Assembly (NCBI GenBank): GCA_023429135.1
Contig: JAEYWD010000087.1
Location: 1 to 64,000, forward strand
DNA: 64,000 nt
Source of the DNA: Bacteroidota bacterium
Lineage (GTDB): Bacteria > Bacteroidota > Bacteroidia > Bacteroidales > JAAUTT01
Direction of reading: 5' to 3'
In this document: positions 39,401-46,968 of the stretch, one piece after another
Numbering within the stretch: position 1 is the stretch's first letter
How the letters are laid out: every line of letters begins with the position of its first letter
Made by a program: the position numbers and the translations under genes
Notes under the pieces: generated by a model
The model's input: the letters and a program-made list of their open reading frames with translations, nothing else
Database searches by the model: none
What the model was told of the DNA's origin: nothing

Positions 39401-39546
39401 GTAGAACTTTTGTAATCGGGAGATAGATACTGGATAATAACAAACGACATTCCAATATCGGAAGACAAATGATCAAACAACTGTTTAATAGCGTCAAGGC
39501 CGCCAACTGACGCTCCTATACCAATAACGTAATTTTTGGCATTCAT
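33463..39546 (-). CDS. CheB-CheR-PAS-histidine kinase-receiver fusion
   Basis: A 2027-residue cytoplasmic multidomain sensor. Order: CheB methylesterase (about 1-185, IGASVGGLDAIK with the Ser); CheR methyltransferase (about 205-475, SAM site WIPGCSTGEE near 305); a linker; a coiled coil of repeated NEELQSANEELMSSNEE units (about 650-730); seven PAS domains (about 735-1640); HisKA with FLQNISHEVRTPLNAIMG (phospho-His near 1665); HATPase (about 1770-1890, GTGLGLSITKGIV); and a C-terminal receiver (about 1910-2027, ILMDVRLPDM with the phospho-Asp). It has no membrane helix. It would link receptor methylation to phosphorelay; the neighbouring receptor is a natural partner, but no separate CheA/CheY is near. 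Confidence 0.93.
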   Translation of the reverse strand: MNAKNYVIGIGASVGGLDAIKQLFDHLSSDIGMSFVIIQYLSPDYKSSTPELLARHTGMRIFPAKHNQPVEPNCIYLIQSDKNFIIKDHTLIQNEVRSNHLPIDMFFQSLSEEFSEKAIGVILSGTGSDGLQGIRAIKNVGGTIIVQDPGSAQFDGMPNAAISTNLVDFIFEPQKIANYLNKITNKHLNLSEEDDMEAGTNDAIFIKILHEIHKATGIDFKDYKRNTLIRRLEKRLNHCGIENLAEYYNFILNTPAEKEFLKQEFLIGVTSFFRDPEAFIVLREKVIPVVCQDKTEKELIRIWIPGCSTGEEVFTVAMLFDEYIAQQKVDIDFKVFATDVDPKAIAKASTGIYPVSIFNNLDRTLSEKYFIDLGDKLEITRQLREKVVFSIHNILKDPPFIRMDLITCRNLLIYLDSKSQKKVLSNFRFALNKYGFLFLGNSESLGDIRKHFEQIDLKWKIFRNLSEGKPIAANQSHYNKITNITYQNPVKKSEASEAKAKENPESVFHRFLSDRYSPSCLFIDKNFNILFIKGNAGKRLIHSEGLFEKNLLKVVNPEIATVIRAGIHKVEVEKKEIVYKGVTYSNGEDQFVFDICIYRSEIAGLQETYVIEFGEDRKVTESERIVLNSIQIDDYSKQQIAFLEDELKSVKTELQNVIEELETSNEELQSANEELMSSNEELQGTNEEMQSANEELYTVNAEIQEKNKELADLNNDINNLLNSTDIGTLFLDNELRIRKFTPALQRHFKLQETDLGRPIESFASNFSENTRLSIITESQKALRELVSIEKEIVDNDNRFYLKRISPFITTDKKIDGVVVTFVDISELKKTKKRLSVTEAKYKNLFDNLNEGFFHARVIADENGNPIDWEYIDVNPAFANYTNLRADDIIGHKASELFPEAIGERADIFKIYMHTAITGEDQYLLDYRGLRDKYFVLHVFCPQSGEFAATFSEITKLKEAQKALSEANERLELANSISEVAIWEMDYASNQIISANEVWERLYGLGWNNVSEAWSKAMHPDDRESAWSAVNDHIEGKTGKYVHEFRYRNPTTGKEYWISNTGKIVTYNPDGTPARILGVSADITERKLNEERIKESEQKFRKIFENSPFGMVMSDRTFRFIAVNDTFCQMLGYDKEELSKLTFKDITHPAEINRDAENARRLVAGEILVYKTEKRYLRKDGQAIWASLTANANFGDDGSFKYVLATIENITFRKQAELEIRSIKERLDLATSSSNIGIWDWDIPLNHLVWDRQMYKLYGVDESDFSEAYEAWLSRIHPDDKEMSNEICQLAVLGLSGYDSEFRVVWPDGSVHWLRAYGKVFYSDDHIPLRMVGVNFDITSQKEAEILIKENSERIEAQNYEYLQLNEELVQMNEELQAARDIAEKNEFKYRKLFTSLQEGVFLHEIVYDESGKAINYRIIDGNPVSEQYLNIKLNDAKGKLATELYGTPEAPFLEFYSKVAESGEPFTFDQYFEPMKKHFFISVFSTQKGQFATVFFDITENKNYEKELLKAKENAEESENKYKLLVENIQDVIWVLNLTLGKYTFISQSVFQLRGFTVEEALQQDMYQSLTELSAQKLMDEVPKRLDDFMSHPESEKFYIDELQQPCKDGSIIWIETATHFQYNSKGEIEVVGISRNIEDRKKAERELLLAKEKAEESDRFKTAFLQNISHEVRTPLNAIMGFSELIKNNFHNKEKLEKFSTIISRRSNDLLDIINDIIDISKIESGQLPVNIDVCDLHTLFAELGSIISDYQINAGKQHLTIEPDIQTNHSPRMIIIDRGKLKQIFVNLLTNAVKYTAHGNIRFGVTYGDEGLVFFVTDTGDGIPADKHDVVFNRFVRLQNARTSNIGGTGLGLSITKGIVNLLGGRIWVESEPGKGSKFSFTVDYTTSEVTDLQTQKKKSETSVTALNINVMIVEDDQWNAEYLQEVLSAITQRLIVVATGKDAIEAVQKDAIDVILMDVRLPDMTGYEVVEEIRKIKPEVKTIIQTAYASNDERAKALEAGCIDYLSKPVKNDQLIEMLFLHFN

Positions 39547-39807
39547 TGTTTTTGGATTAGATCAAGTTAAAATTAGATCATTTTGGTTGTTTACTATGTA
39601 AATTAAATGTAGCTGTTTTAAGCATAATTTCAAAAAAAAACCGTCCAATCCAAAATTAAAAACCGGAGAATGCAAATTCGTCCGGTCCAATGAAAGGTAT
39701 AACAAAGAATCCAGGTCAAAATTACATCATTTCATCTGTCTATATTTTTTGAAGGGTAAATGGAGCTCCGATAGCGATCGGGCCAGGACAATAATCATCC
39801 ACGTGTG

Positions 39808-40689
39808 TCAAATTTCACTGCCATGAATGTTTATTTTTTTCAGTTGTTTGTCCAGGTAAGTTTCGAGTGTGGTGGTTAATCTGATAATATTGAGCGGTTG
39901 TTGAGGAGCTGCAACATTATCAATCACCGCCTGTGTCATATCTGCCAGATTATTGGCAGTATTTTCAGTAAACCCGGCTGCCAGAAGCGTATTCTTCCAT
40001 TCCTCTTGAGGAACCGGTTGTGGAATTACATTTTTATGGAGCAATCCCGATAATATATTGGCTACATCCTGTGAACTATATTGCTGCGGCCCTGCCAGCT
40101 CATAAAACTTTTTATGCATAGACCAGTTACCGGTCATGATTTCGGCAACGAACTTAGCCACATCAACAGGCGAATGCATTTCAATCTTAAGATTTTTGGG
40201 GAAAAAGGTTGGCAAAACACTATATTCTTCAACAACTTCCAAAAAACCACGCCAGTTGCTGTAATAATACGATGGACGAACAAACACGGTATCGAGTCCC
40301 ATCCCGTCGAATGCATGTTCCAGAATAGAAGACATCATTATATTACCGGTATTACCTTCAATATGTGCTCCTATGCACGACAAGCCTACAACCCTTTTAA
40401 TTCCGGTGGCCCGGATAGCCTTTTTGTAGTTTTCAACTATCTTTTGTGTATCTCCTATTATATCGTTTGATGCCGGATTTTCTGGTGTCAAAAGAAAAAC
40501 CGTTTTTCCTCCCGTGAAAGCCTTTGTGAGTAGCTCTGCATCGAAGAGGTCGGCCGTAACAATTTCAGCATTTTCGAATGTAACTTTGGCAGGATTCCGA
40601 ACTACTGCCCTTACCGGAAACCCTTTACCTGTAATTTCCCTTACGATGTTGGAACCTACTTGTCCTGATGCGCCTGTAATGATGTTCAT
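39808..40689 (-). CDS. NmrA-like NAD(P)-binding protein
   Basis: A 293-residue atypical short-chain dehydrogenase-fold protein. The dinucleotide motif TGASGQVGSNIV (about 5-16) is at the N-terminus, followed by VRAVVRNPAKV, FLLTPENP and GIKRVVGLSCIGAH. The usual YxxxK catalytic pair is not evident, as in NmrA and the quinone reductase QorB-like proteins. It may be a redox sensor or NADPH-quinone reductase. Confidence 0.82.
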   Translation of the reverse strand: MNIITGASGQVGSNIVREITGKGFPVRAVVRNPAKVTFENAEIVTADLFDAELLTKAFTGGKTVFLLTPENPASNDIIGDTQKIVENYKKAIRATGIKRVVGLSCIGAHIEGNTGNIMMSSILEHAFDGMGLDTVFVRPSYYYSNWRGFLEVVEEYSVLPTFFPKNLKIEMHSPVDVAKFVAEIMTGNWSMHKKFYELAGPQQYSSQDVANILSGLLHKNVIPQPVPQEEWKNTLLAAGFTENTANNLADMTQAVIDNVAAPQQPLNIIRLTTTLETYLDKQLKKINIHGSEI

Positions 40690-40955
40690 ACTTTTAATTT
40701 TTTAAAATCATAGCAATAATTGAAGCGACTGCTATTCCTTCCGGACTCAGCAATGCCCATAAAATTAAACATTCAATGACAGTTTTTGGATTTTTAATAA
40801 TGAGAATGCGAATGACTTTTTAATTTGAGCTTTGCGTGTATTCTACTAGGGTGGCTTAAAAAATAAGGTTCTTTTTTAGAAAACTAAATGACAAGCAGAA
40901 TATGAAATCCGAGACAACAAAAGGCCGTAGCCCTGACCATAAAGAACCTTTCGAG

Positions 40956-41681
40956 TCATCCTCCTTTTATCACCTCCTCATCGAATGACTGGCTGGCGGT
41001 GCAGCCAGGTTCAAGTATCAGAAAATATTGAGGATTCCAACGAGCGTTCAGTAAATCGGATAAGAAGTTTGAAGTACCCTGGTATGCTTTAAAATCCCAC
41101 TTTAAAGATTCTGCACATTGTTCAGTAAATTTCCTGGCTTCGTCGGTTTTAATACCTTCCCAATAAATAAAACCGGCAGTATTGTAATCCTTTACCCAGT
41201 TATACTCCATTTCCATCAGGTAGTGGGCATTTTCTTCGCCATATATTTTAATATATTCTTTACGCATTTCGTCCAACCGTTCCTTACCTGGCAACTTTGC
41301 GTTTTCGACCCAGCCTGCGCTATACCAGTATGTTCCTGGATTATGATTGAAAACTTCGTTGTACTTTTCGCGCGAACCCAATAAAAAGGTGATACAATCG
41401 TGCGCTTTAGAAATTACAAGTTTGTGTCGTGCGGATTTCAATCCGGTTACTGCATTGCTGCATAAGCCATAGCCAAGCAGTATTGCATCGAAGGGTTCGG
41501 GTGAGGTTAGGTTATCAATCTTATCTATTTCCTCCTGTAAAGCTTTATTGAGCAATTGCGGAGTGTTATGAAGATCCTGACGGATAAATGTTATGTCGAT
41601 AAAATTGTCGCAGTTGGGAATAAGCGAACAAAGTTCCCGTTGCAGCACTTTACAGGCCAGTAACTTTAACCGCATTCCCAT
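40956..41681 (-). CDS. DUF1638 family protein
   Basis: A 241-residue protein with the family's conserved parts: RLKLLACKVLQRE at the start, ILLGYGLCSNAVTGLKS near 67, KAHDCITFLLGSREKY near 91 and PGTYWYSAGW near 115, plus LEPGCTAS near the C-terminus. The conserved cysteines and His/Asp suggest metal binding. In archaea and some bacteria DUF1638 genes lie near corrinoid methyltransferase genes, but nothing of that kind is visible here. It ends the cluster transcribed with the histidine kinase upstream (gap 10 bases). Confidence 0.85.
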   Translation of the reverse strand: MGMRLKLLACKVLQRELCSLIPNCDNFIDITFIRQDLHNTPQLLNKALQEEIDKIDNLTSPEPFDAILLGYGLCSNAVTGLKSARHKLVISKAHDCITFLLGSREKYNEVFNHNPGTYWYSAGWVENAKLPGKERLDEMRKEYIKIYGEENAHYLMEMEYNWVKDYNTAGFIYWEGIKTDEARKFTEQCAESLKWDFKAYQGTSNFLSDLLNARWNPQYFLILEPGCTASQSFDEEVIKGG

Positions 41682-41691
41682 GAGCGCACTG

Positions 41692-43065
41692 TTAAAAACT
41701 CAGGGTGAAAACCGTTTCTGTTTCTGGAATAGAATTAGCAGTGATGGTGCCGCCATGAAGCCGCATTATCTGCCGCGACAAACTTAACCCGATACCTGAT
41801 CCGGAGGGTTTGGTGGTAAAGAATGGTATAAAAATCTTATCAAGTACATCTTTCAAAATACCAACTCCGTTATCGATAACCTGAATAGTAACCCTGCCCC
41901 GCTTGTTATAGAATGCTTTCAGCTCAATCTGAGGATTAGGCCGTCCTTCGAGGGCGTGAATAGAGTTCTTGATCAAGTTGATAATCACCTGCTCGATTAA
42001 CTGCTCGTCAACTGAAAACTCGATATCCTCAGGAACAATGGAACAGGTAAATTTAATGTTGTTGTGTTTTATTTCCTCATCCATCAGTAGCTCAATATTA
42101 CGAACCAGCGATTTTACATTCGATATTTTGAAAATAGGTTTTGGAATCCTGGTGAGGTTCCGGTAAGTATTCACAAAGTGCAGTAAACCTGTACTTCGTT
42201 TATTAATAGTTTGAAGTGCCAGATGAATCTCGTCCATACTTTCAACGTCAATACAAACCTGTCCTTCCACGCTCTGCACCGTATTTTGCTGCATAGACGA
42301 CAGCATATTCTCAATGGTCGATGATAAGGAAGCAATAGGCGTAATGGAATTCATAATTTCATGGGTAAGCACACGTATTAGCTTTTGCCAGGCTTCTGTT
42401 TCCTGCTCTTCCAGTACATTCTGAATGTTTTTGATGGTGGCCAGGGTAATCTGTTTGTCCTTTATTTTGAGCTCGGTGGCAAATATAGCAAGCTGAAGAA
42501 TATCGTCTTCATCCTGAACTTTTACCAGTGCATTCTGACCTGCGGAAATATTCAACAATGTATCCACAAGCTCTTTGCTAAGCGAATTCAGAGCATTGAT
42601 ATTCCTTAACGAATTGAGCTGAAAAAGCCTTTTGGCCGATTTATTAACCATTTCCACCTCGCCGTCGTTTGCCCGATAGGCAATAATACTTACATCAATA
42701 TTCTGAACAATGCTTTGAAGGTAATGAAAATGCTCCTCCTTCTCCGAACGTACTTTCTGGAAATCCTGGATAACATCGTTAAAGGCCTTGCTCAGCTCAT
42801 CGAACGACGAACCCAGACCTTCAATCTGAAATGAGCGTGTAAACTCCGAAAAACGGATTGATTCCAAAAAGCTGGCCAGGTCGCGGTTGGTTTTATTTAC
42901 ATACCTGAAAAGTGAAACAACCTGGAAGATAACCAGCATGCTGATAATAAATGCTGTGATATAGTTTTCTTTCCCTATAAAAATGAGGTAAAAGACAAAA
43001 AATATAGATAAGGACAACAGTATTATCCTTATCAGGCTGTTGACGTAAAACCGTTTATAAATCAT
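41692..43065 (-). CDS. Membrane sensor histidine kinase
   Basis: A 457-residue kinase with two close membrane helices at the N-terminus (about 12-32 and 34-52) and almost no periplasmic part. A HAMP-like/PAS region (about 60-210) follows, then HisKA with LTHEIMNSITPIASL (phospho-His near 240) and HATPase with VIDNGVGI and SGSGIGLSLSRQIM. It belongs to the NtrY-like group that pairs with sigma-54 activators. Its start overlaps the end of the regulator gene by 11 bases, so both are co-translated. Confidence 0.92.
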   Translation of the reverse strand: MIYKRFYVNSLIRIILLSLSIFFVFYLIFIGKENYITAFIISMLVIFQVVSLFRYVNKTNRDLASFLESIRFSEFTRSFQIEGLGSSFDELSKAFNDVIQDFQKVRSEKEEHFHYLQSIVQNIDVSIIAYRANDGEVEMVNKSAKRLFQLNSLRNINALNSLSKELVDTLLNISAGQNALVKVQDEDDILQLAIFATELKIKDKQITLATIKNIQNVLEEQETEAWQKLIRVLTHEIMNSITPIASLSSTIENMLSSMQQNTVQSVEGQVCIDVESMDEIHLALQTINKRSTGLLHFVNTYRNLTRIPKPIFKISNVKSLVRNIELLMDEEIKHNNIKFTCSIVPEDIEFSVDEQLIEQVIINLIKNSIHALEGRPNPQIELKAFYNKRGRVTIQVIDNGVGILKDVLDKIFIPFFTTKPSGSGIGLSLSRQIMRLHGGTITANSIPETETVFTLSF

Positions 43066-44431
43066 ATTTTTCCATTCTGCGGTACAGCGATGTACGTGTT
43101 ATACCCAGCTCCTGTGCAGCTTGCGTTATATTTCCCTGGTATTGTTTCAACACCTTCATGATAATCATTTTTTCAACATCGTCGAGGTTAAAGGTATTTA
43201 ATTCCACTTCGCTCGATTTGTTGGCCTGAGTGGTAAGAATAAAATCATCGGGTTCGAGAATGGAACCATCGCTCATAATAATAGCCCTTTCGATAGCATG
43301 CTGCAATTCGCGTACATTACCGGGCCATTGATATTGATTAAGTTTTTTCAGAGCATTGGCACTGATTCCCTTAATTGTCTTTTTGTACTTTTTGGCATAT
43401 ATCTTAATATAGTGATTGGCCAAAAGAGGAATATCGCCGGTTCTTTCGCGCAATGGAGGAAGATGGATCTCAACGGTATTGATGCGGTAAAGTAAGTCCT
43501 GGCGGAAAGTATTGTCGCTCACCATCTGGTGAATATTATTATTTGTGGCACAAATCAATCGTACATCTATCGGTTTTGCACGGGTTGCTCCTACCCTAAC
43601 TATTTCGCGGCGTTCCAGAACAGTTAATAATTTTGTTTGAAATTGGAGGGAAAGATTGCCAATTTCGTCGAGAAACAGCGAACCACCCGAGGCAACTTCG
43701 AACCGCCCTGCTTTTTCTTTCTTGGCATCGGTAAAAGCGCCTTTCTCATAACCAAAGAGTTCACTCTCGAAAAGAGATTCAGTTATAGATCCAAGGTCGA
43801 CACTGATAAATATTTCGTCCTTTCTCAAGGAATTTCGATGAATGGCACGCGCCACAAGTTCCTTACCGGTACCGTTCTCACCCAGAATAAGAATATTGGC
43901 ATCAGTAGCAGCAACTTTCTGAATGGTGGTAAATACTTTTTGCATCTCGGGGCTTTGGCCAATAAAATCGCTGAAAGGCTGGTCCATTACCTGGTTCATT
44001 TCCTTCTGCCTCGACCTTAAGGATGAGTTTTCACGACGACTACGGCGCAATTTAACCGATGCAGAAACAGTTGCCAGCAGTTTTTCGTTTTGCCAGGGCT
44101 TCAGGACAAAATCGGTTGCCCCGGCTTTAATGGAGCGAACAGCTTTTTCGGCATCGCCATAAGCGGTTATAAATACAACTACTGCATCCTTGTCAATCTC
44201 AAGAATCTGTTCCAATGCATCGAACCCCTCCTGACCACTAATGGCATCCTTGGTAAAGTTCATATCCAGAAGAATTACATCATAATCTTCCTTATTAAGA
44301 TATTCGGCAATAGCCTCTGGTTTTGAAATGGTATCAATTAATTCCACATGAGGCTTTAAAAGAAGCTTAAGCGCAAAAAGGATATCCTGATTGTCGTCTA
44401 CAGCAAGGACTTTTCCAACTTTGTTTATCAT
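43055..44431 (-). CDS. NtrC-family sigma-54-dependent response regulator
   Basis: A 458-residue activator: receiver (about 8-125, VILLDMNF with the phospho-Asp near 56), AAA+ domain (about 150-385, Walker A GENGTGKE, Walker B GGSLFLDEIG) and a C-terminal Fis-type helix-turn-helix (NITQAAQELGITRTSLYRRM). The sigma-54 contact loop reads GAFTDA rather than GAFTGA, a common functional variant. It is divergent from the efflux operon and probably activates it from the palindrome at 44550-44568. Confidence 0.94.
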   Translation of the reverse strand: MINKVGKVLAVDDNQDILFALKLLLKPHVELIDTISKPEAIAEYLNKEDYDVILLDMNFTKDAISGQEGFDALEQILEIDKDAVVVFITAYGDAEKAVRSIKAGATDFVLKPWQNEKLLATVSASVKLRRSRRENSSLRSRQKEMNQVMDQPFSDFIGQSPEMQKVFTTIQKVAATDANILILGENGTGKELVARAIHRNSLRKDEIFISVDLGSITESLFESELFGYEKGAFTDAKKEKAGRFEVASGGSLFLDEIGNLSLQFQTKLLTVLERREIVRVGATRAKPIDVRLICATNNNIHQMVSDNTFRQDLLYRINTVEIHLPPLRERTGDIPLLANHYIKIYAKKYKKTIKGISANALKKLNQYQWPGNVRELQHAIERAIIMSDGSILEPDDFILTTQANKSSEVELNTFNLDDVEKMIIMKVLKQYQGNITQAAQELGITRTSLYRRMEKYDL

Positions 44432-44549
44432 AGGGCACAGTTTGAATAGAGCAAGTATTTAGTTCTTTTGTAAAGTAAAAGTAAGGATAATTTTTGATAT
44501 GTCCGAAATCGTACTATGCATGTCTCAATATTAAACAATGTTGTAAATT

Positions 44550-44568
44550 ATTTAGCTTTTCGCTAAAT
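44550..44568. promoter_or_regulatory. Palindrome, candidate activator site
   Basis: ATTTAGC (44550-44556), spacer TTTTC, GCTAAAT (44562-44568): a perfect 7-bp dyad. It sits in the 225-bp divergent gap between the NtrC-type gene and the efflux operon, about 50 bp upstream of a sigma-54-like site. An enhancer for the adjacent regulator is the simplest reading. Confidence 0.5.
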
Positions 44569-44603
44569 CCAAATTCGTCAGATATATAATTACTTACATG
44601 TTT

Positions 44604-44619
44604 AGGCATAACATTTGAT
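44604..44619 (+). promoter_or_regulatory. Sigma-54-like -24/-12 element
   Basis: AGGCATAACATTTGAT places GG (44605-44606) and GA (44617-44618) twelve bases apart, as in the TGGC...TTGC sigma-54 promoter, with the last C replaced by A. Transcription would begin near 44630, 27 nt before the ATG at 44657. The match is imperfect, but the neighbouring sigma-54 activator supports it. Confidence 0.4.
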
Positions 44620-44656
44620 TTATTGGGGACAATTAGTAATTATTTTTACAAGTTTT

Positions 44657-45925
44657 ATGGACGGAATGGATCGCAAAATTGAAACTAAAGGAAAATGGAA
44701 GAAAAAATATACATGGATTTCCATTATTTCGGTTATACTGTTATTTGCAATTTATAATATCGTTTTTGGAGATAAAAGCTCAAAACTTAATGTAGAATCG
44801 GAAAAGCTGGCAATAGAAGAAGTTAAAAGTGATATTTTTCAGGACTATATTGCTGTAATCGGAACTGTTCAACCTATTCGCACCATTTATATCGATGCCA
44901 TGGAGGGAGGCCGCGTAGATGCTCTTTATCTCGATGAAGGAACCATGGTAAAAAAAGGTGACCAGATTATGAAACTGAGTAACTCTAACCTTTTACTCGA
45001 TATTCTTAACCGCGAAGCCGGACTTGCCGAACAGGAAAACCTCCTGAGATCTAACAGGCTCAGCATGGAACAAAACAAATTAACCCTCGAATCACAACTT
45101 CTGGAACTTAATTATCAGCTTAAAAAACTGGAAAGAGCATACCGAAACAACGAAATACTCGTCAAAGACAAATTAATTTCGCGCGAAGATTACGATCAGG
45201 CCAAAGAACAATACGAATACTCCATTAACAAGAGAAACCTGCTTTTAAAGACTCAAAGACAGGACTCTATGTTTCGTTCTGTAGCTATTAAACAGTTAGA
45301 GGCCTCGGTTTCGAGAATGCAGGAGAACATTGTGCTCATCAAAGATAAATTTCAGAGTTTAAACGTTGCAGCACCTGTAGATGGTCAGTTAGCCATTATC
45401 ATGCCCGAAATTGGAGAGTCGATGAGTCCTGGACAGCGACTTGCCCAGATTAACGTACTCGACGCTTACAAAATGAAGGTAGAAATAGACGAACACTACA
45501 TTGCCCGCGTTGTAAAGAATCTCAAAGGCGATTTCGAATTCAACAATACAACTTACGATTTACGCCTCACTAAAATATACCCCGAAGTTAAAAACGGACG
45601 TTTCTCTGTAGACATGGAATTTGACGGTAAAACTCCCGAGCAGATCCGCATTGGACAAACCGCACGTATACGACTTGAACTCGGTGAATCAAAACAGGCA
45701 GTTCTTATTCCGAGAGGTGGTTTCTATCAGAGCACTGGTGGCCAATGGGTGTATGTACTGAATAAAGAAGGAAACCTTGCTACACGCCGTAATATCCATA
45801 TCGGTCGTCAAAATCCGAGATTTTATGAGGTACTCGATGGCCTCGAACCTGGCGAAAAAGTGATTGTATCCAATTACGACACCTATGGCGATGCTGACAA
45901 ACTGGTTTTAAAACACGAAAAATAA
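44657..45925 (+). CDS. HlyD-family efflux adaptor
   Basis: Periplasmic adaptor of a tripartite efflux pump, about 422 residues from the ATG at 44657 (a second ATG is at 44666). One membrane anchor (YTWISIISVILLFAIYNIVF, about 15-35), a lipoyl-like half (GTVQPIRTIYIDAMEGGRV), a long coiled-coil hairpin (about 120-225), the second lipoyl half (VAAPVDGQLAIIMPEIGESM) and a beta-barrel/membrane-proximal domain. It is the first gene of the operon with an ABC ATPase and TolC-type channel. Confidence 0.9.
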   Translation: MDGMDRKIETKGKWKKKYTWISIISVILLFAIYNIVFGDKSSKLNVESEKLAIEEVKSDIFQDYIAVIGTVQPIRTIYIDAMEGGRVDALYLDEGTMVKKGDQIMKLSNSNLLLDILNREAGLAEQENLLRSNRLSMEQNKLTLESQLLELNYQLKKLERAYRNNEILVKDKLISREDYDQAKEQYEYSINKRNLLLKTQRQDSMFRSVAIKQLEASVSRMQENIVLIKDKFQSLNVAAPVDGQLAIIMPEIGESMSPGQRLAQINVLDAYKMKVEIDEHYIARVVKNLKGDFEFNNTTYDLRLTKIYPEVKNGRFSVDMEFDGKTPEQIRIGQTARIRLELGESKQAVLIPRGGFYQSTGGQWVYVLNKEGNLATRRNIHIGRQNPRFYEVLDGLEPGEKVIVSNYDTYGDADKLVLKHEK

Positions 45926-45949
45926 TATATACCATTAACATTATCATCT

Positions 45950-46630
45950 ATGCTTAAGACAGTCGACTTAACAAAGGTATTCCGCACCGACGAGGTTGAA
46001 ACAACAGCCCTGAATAGAGTTAACATGGAAATTTCTCATAGCGAATTTGTTGCCATCATGGGGCCTTCGGGTTGTGGTAAATCAACTTTATTAAACATTA
46101 TCGGGTTACTCGATAATCCCTCCGATGGCCTTTTCTATTTCAACGGGGAAGAAGTATCGAAATACACCGAAAAAAAACGGACTAACCTTCGTAAAGCCAA
46201 CATAGGTTTCGTTTTCCAGAGTTTTAACCTGATCGACGAACTTACTGTTTTCGAAAATGTGGAACTCCCTCTATTATACATGAAAGTTTCGGGAAGTGAA
46301 CGCAAAAGAAAAGTTGAAGAAGTGCTCGAAAGAATGAAAATAGCGCATCGTCGTAACCATTTTCCGCAGCAACTTTCGGGTGGACAGCAGCAACGTGTTG
46401 CAATAGCCCGTGCCGTTGTTACCAAACCCAAACTCATCCTTGCCGATGAGCCCACAGGTAACCTCGACTCAGCTAACGGTGAAGAAGTGATGAATTTGCT
46501 TACCGAGCTCAACCAGGATGGAACCACAATCATTATGGTGACCCACTCTCCAACCGACGCGGAGAAAGCATCGCGCATCATTCAGTTGTTCGATGGTCAT
46601 ATTGTTACCGAAAATATCCGCAGAAATTAA
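45950..46630 (+). CDS. ABC transporter ATP-binding protein, MacB/LolD type
   Basis: A 226-residue ATPase with Walker A GPSGCGKST near 37, Q-loop VFQSFNL, signature LSGGQQQRVAIARA near 142, Walker B LILADEPTGNLDS near 160 and the switch His in MVTHS. The type works with FtsX-like MacB permeases. No such permease gene lies in this operon, so its partner must be elsewhere, or the system is incomplete. Confidence 0.95.
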   Translation: MLKTVDLTKVFRTDEVETTALNRVNMEISHSEFVAIMGPSGCGKSTLLNIIGLLDNPSDGLFYFNGEEVSKYTEKKRTNLRKANIGFVFQSFNLIDELTVFENVELPLLYMKVSGSERKRKVEEVLERMKIAHRRNHFPQQLSGGQQQRVAIARAVVTKPKLILADEPTGNLDSANGEEVMNLLTELNQDGTTIIMVTHSPTDAEKASRIIQLFDGHIVTENIRRN

Positions 46631-46646
46631 TTAAATACCAATTGTC

Positions 46647-46940
46647 ATGAAAGATCTTTGCGTACCTATACCCGATTTAAAAGACAATCAGATTGCCCAG
46701 CTTGAAGTAACCGTAGGCCAGGAAAAACTCAAATATGAATTCCGGGTGGAAAGCTTCCTTTGGGAAACTGAAGACGATTTAAACCACTCAAACGACCATG
46801 TAAGTCACTCACTTGCAAGGATAACACGTTTAAAAAAAGCTATTGAAAGCTACGATAAAAATTGGGAATTAATTCAGATTTTCACTCCTTCGGAAAATTC
46901 AAAATTCATTCAGGTATTATACCGCAAAAGAAAAGGTTAA
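46647..46940 (+). CDS. Small protein of unknown function in the efflux operon
   Basis: A 97-residue soluble protein without signal or membrane segment. The N-terminal half is beta-rich (IAQLEVTVGQEKLKYEFRVES), the middle acidic (WETEDDLNHSND), the C-terminal half helical and basic, ending QVLYRKRKG. It stands where a permease gene is expected, between ATPase (16 bp gap) and TolC (28 bp gap), but shows no resemblance to one. Confidence 0.65.
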   Translation: MKDLCVPIPDLKDNQIAQLEVTVGQEKLKYEFRVESFLWETEDDLNHSNDHVSHSLARITRLKKAIESYDKNWELIQIFTPSENSKFIQVLYRKRKG

Positions 46941-46968
46941 TAGGAATAAGCTATTTAATTATAAAAAC

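Noticed and set aside
39651..39676. Promoter for the CheB-CheR fusion gene on the minus strand (TAATTTTG with TTTG upstream)
   Set aside because: The two boxes are only 14 nt apart instead of 19-21.
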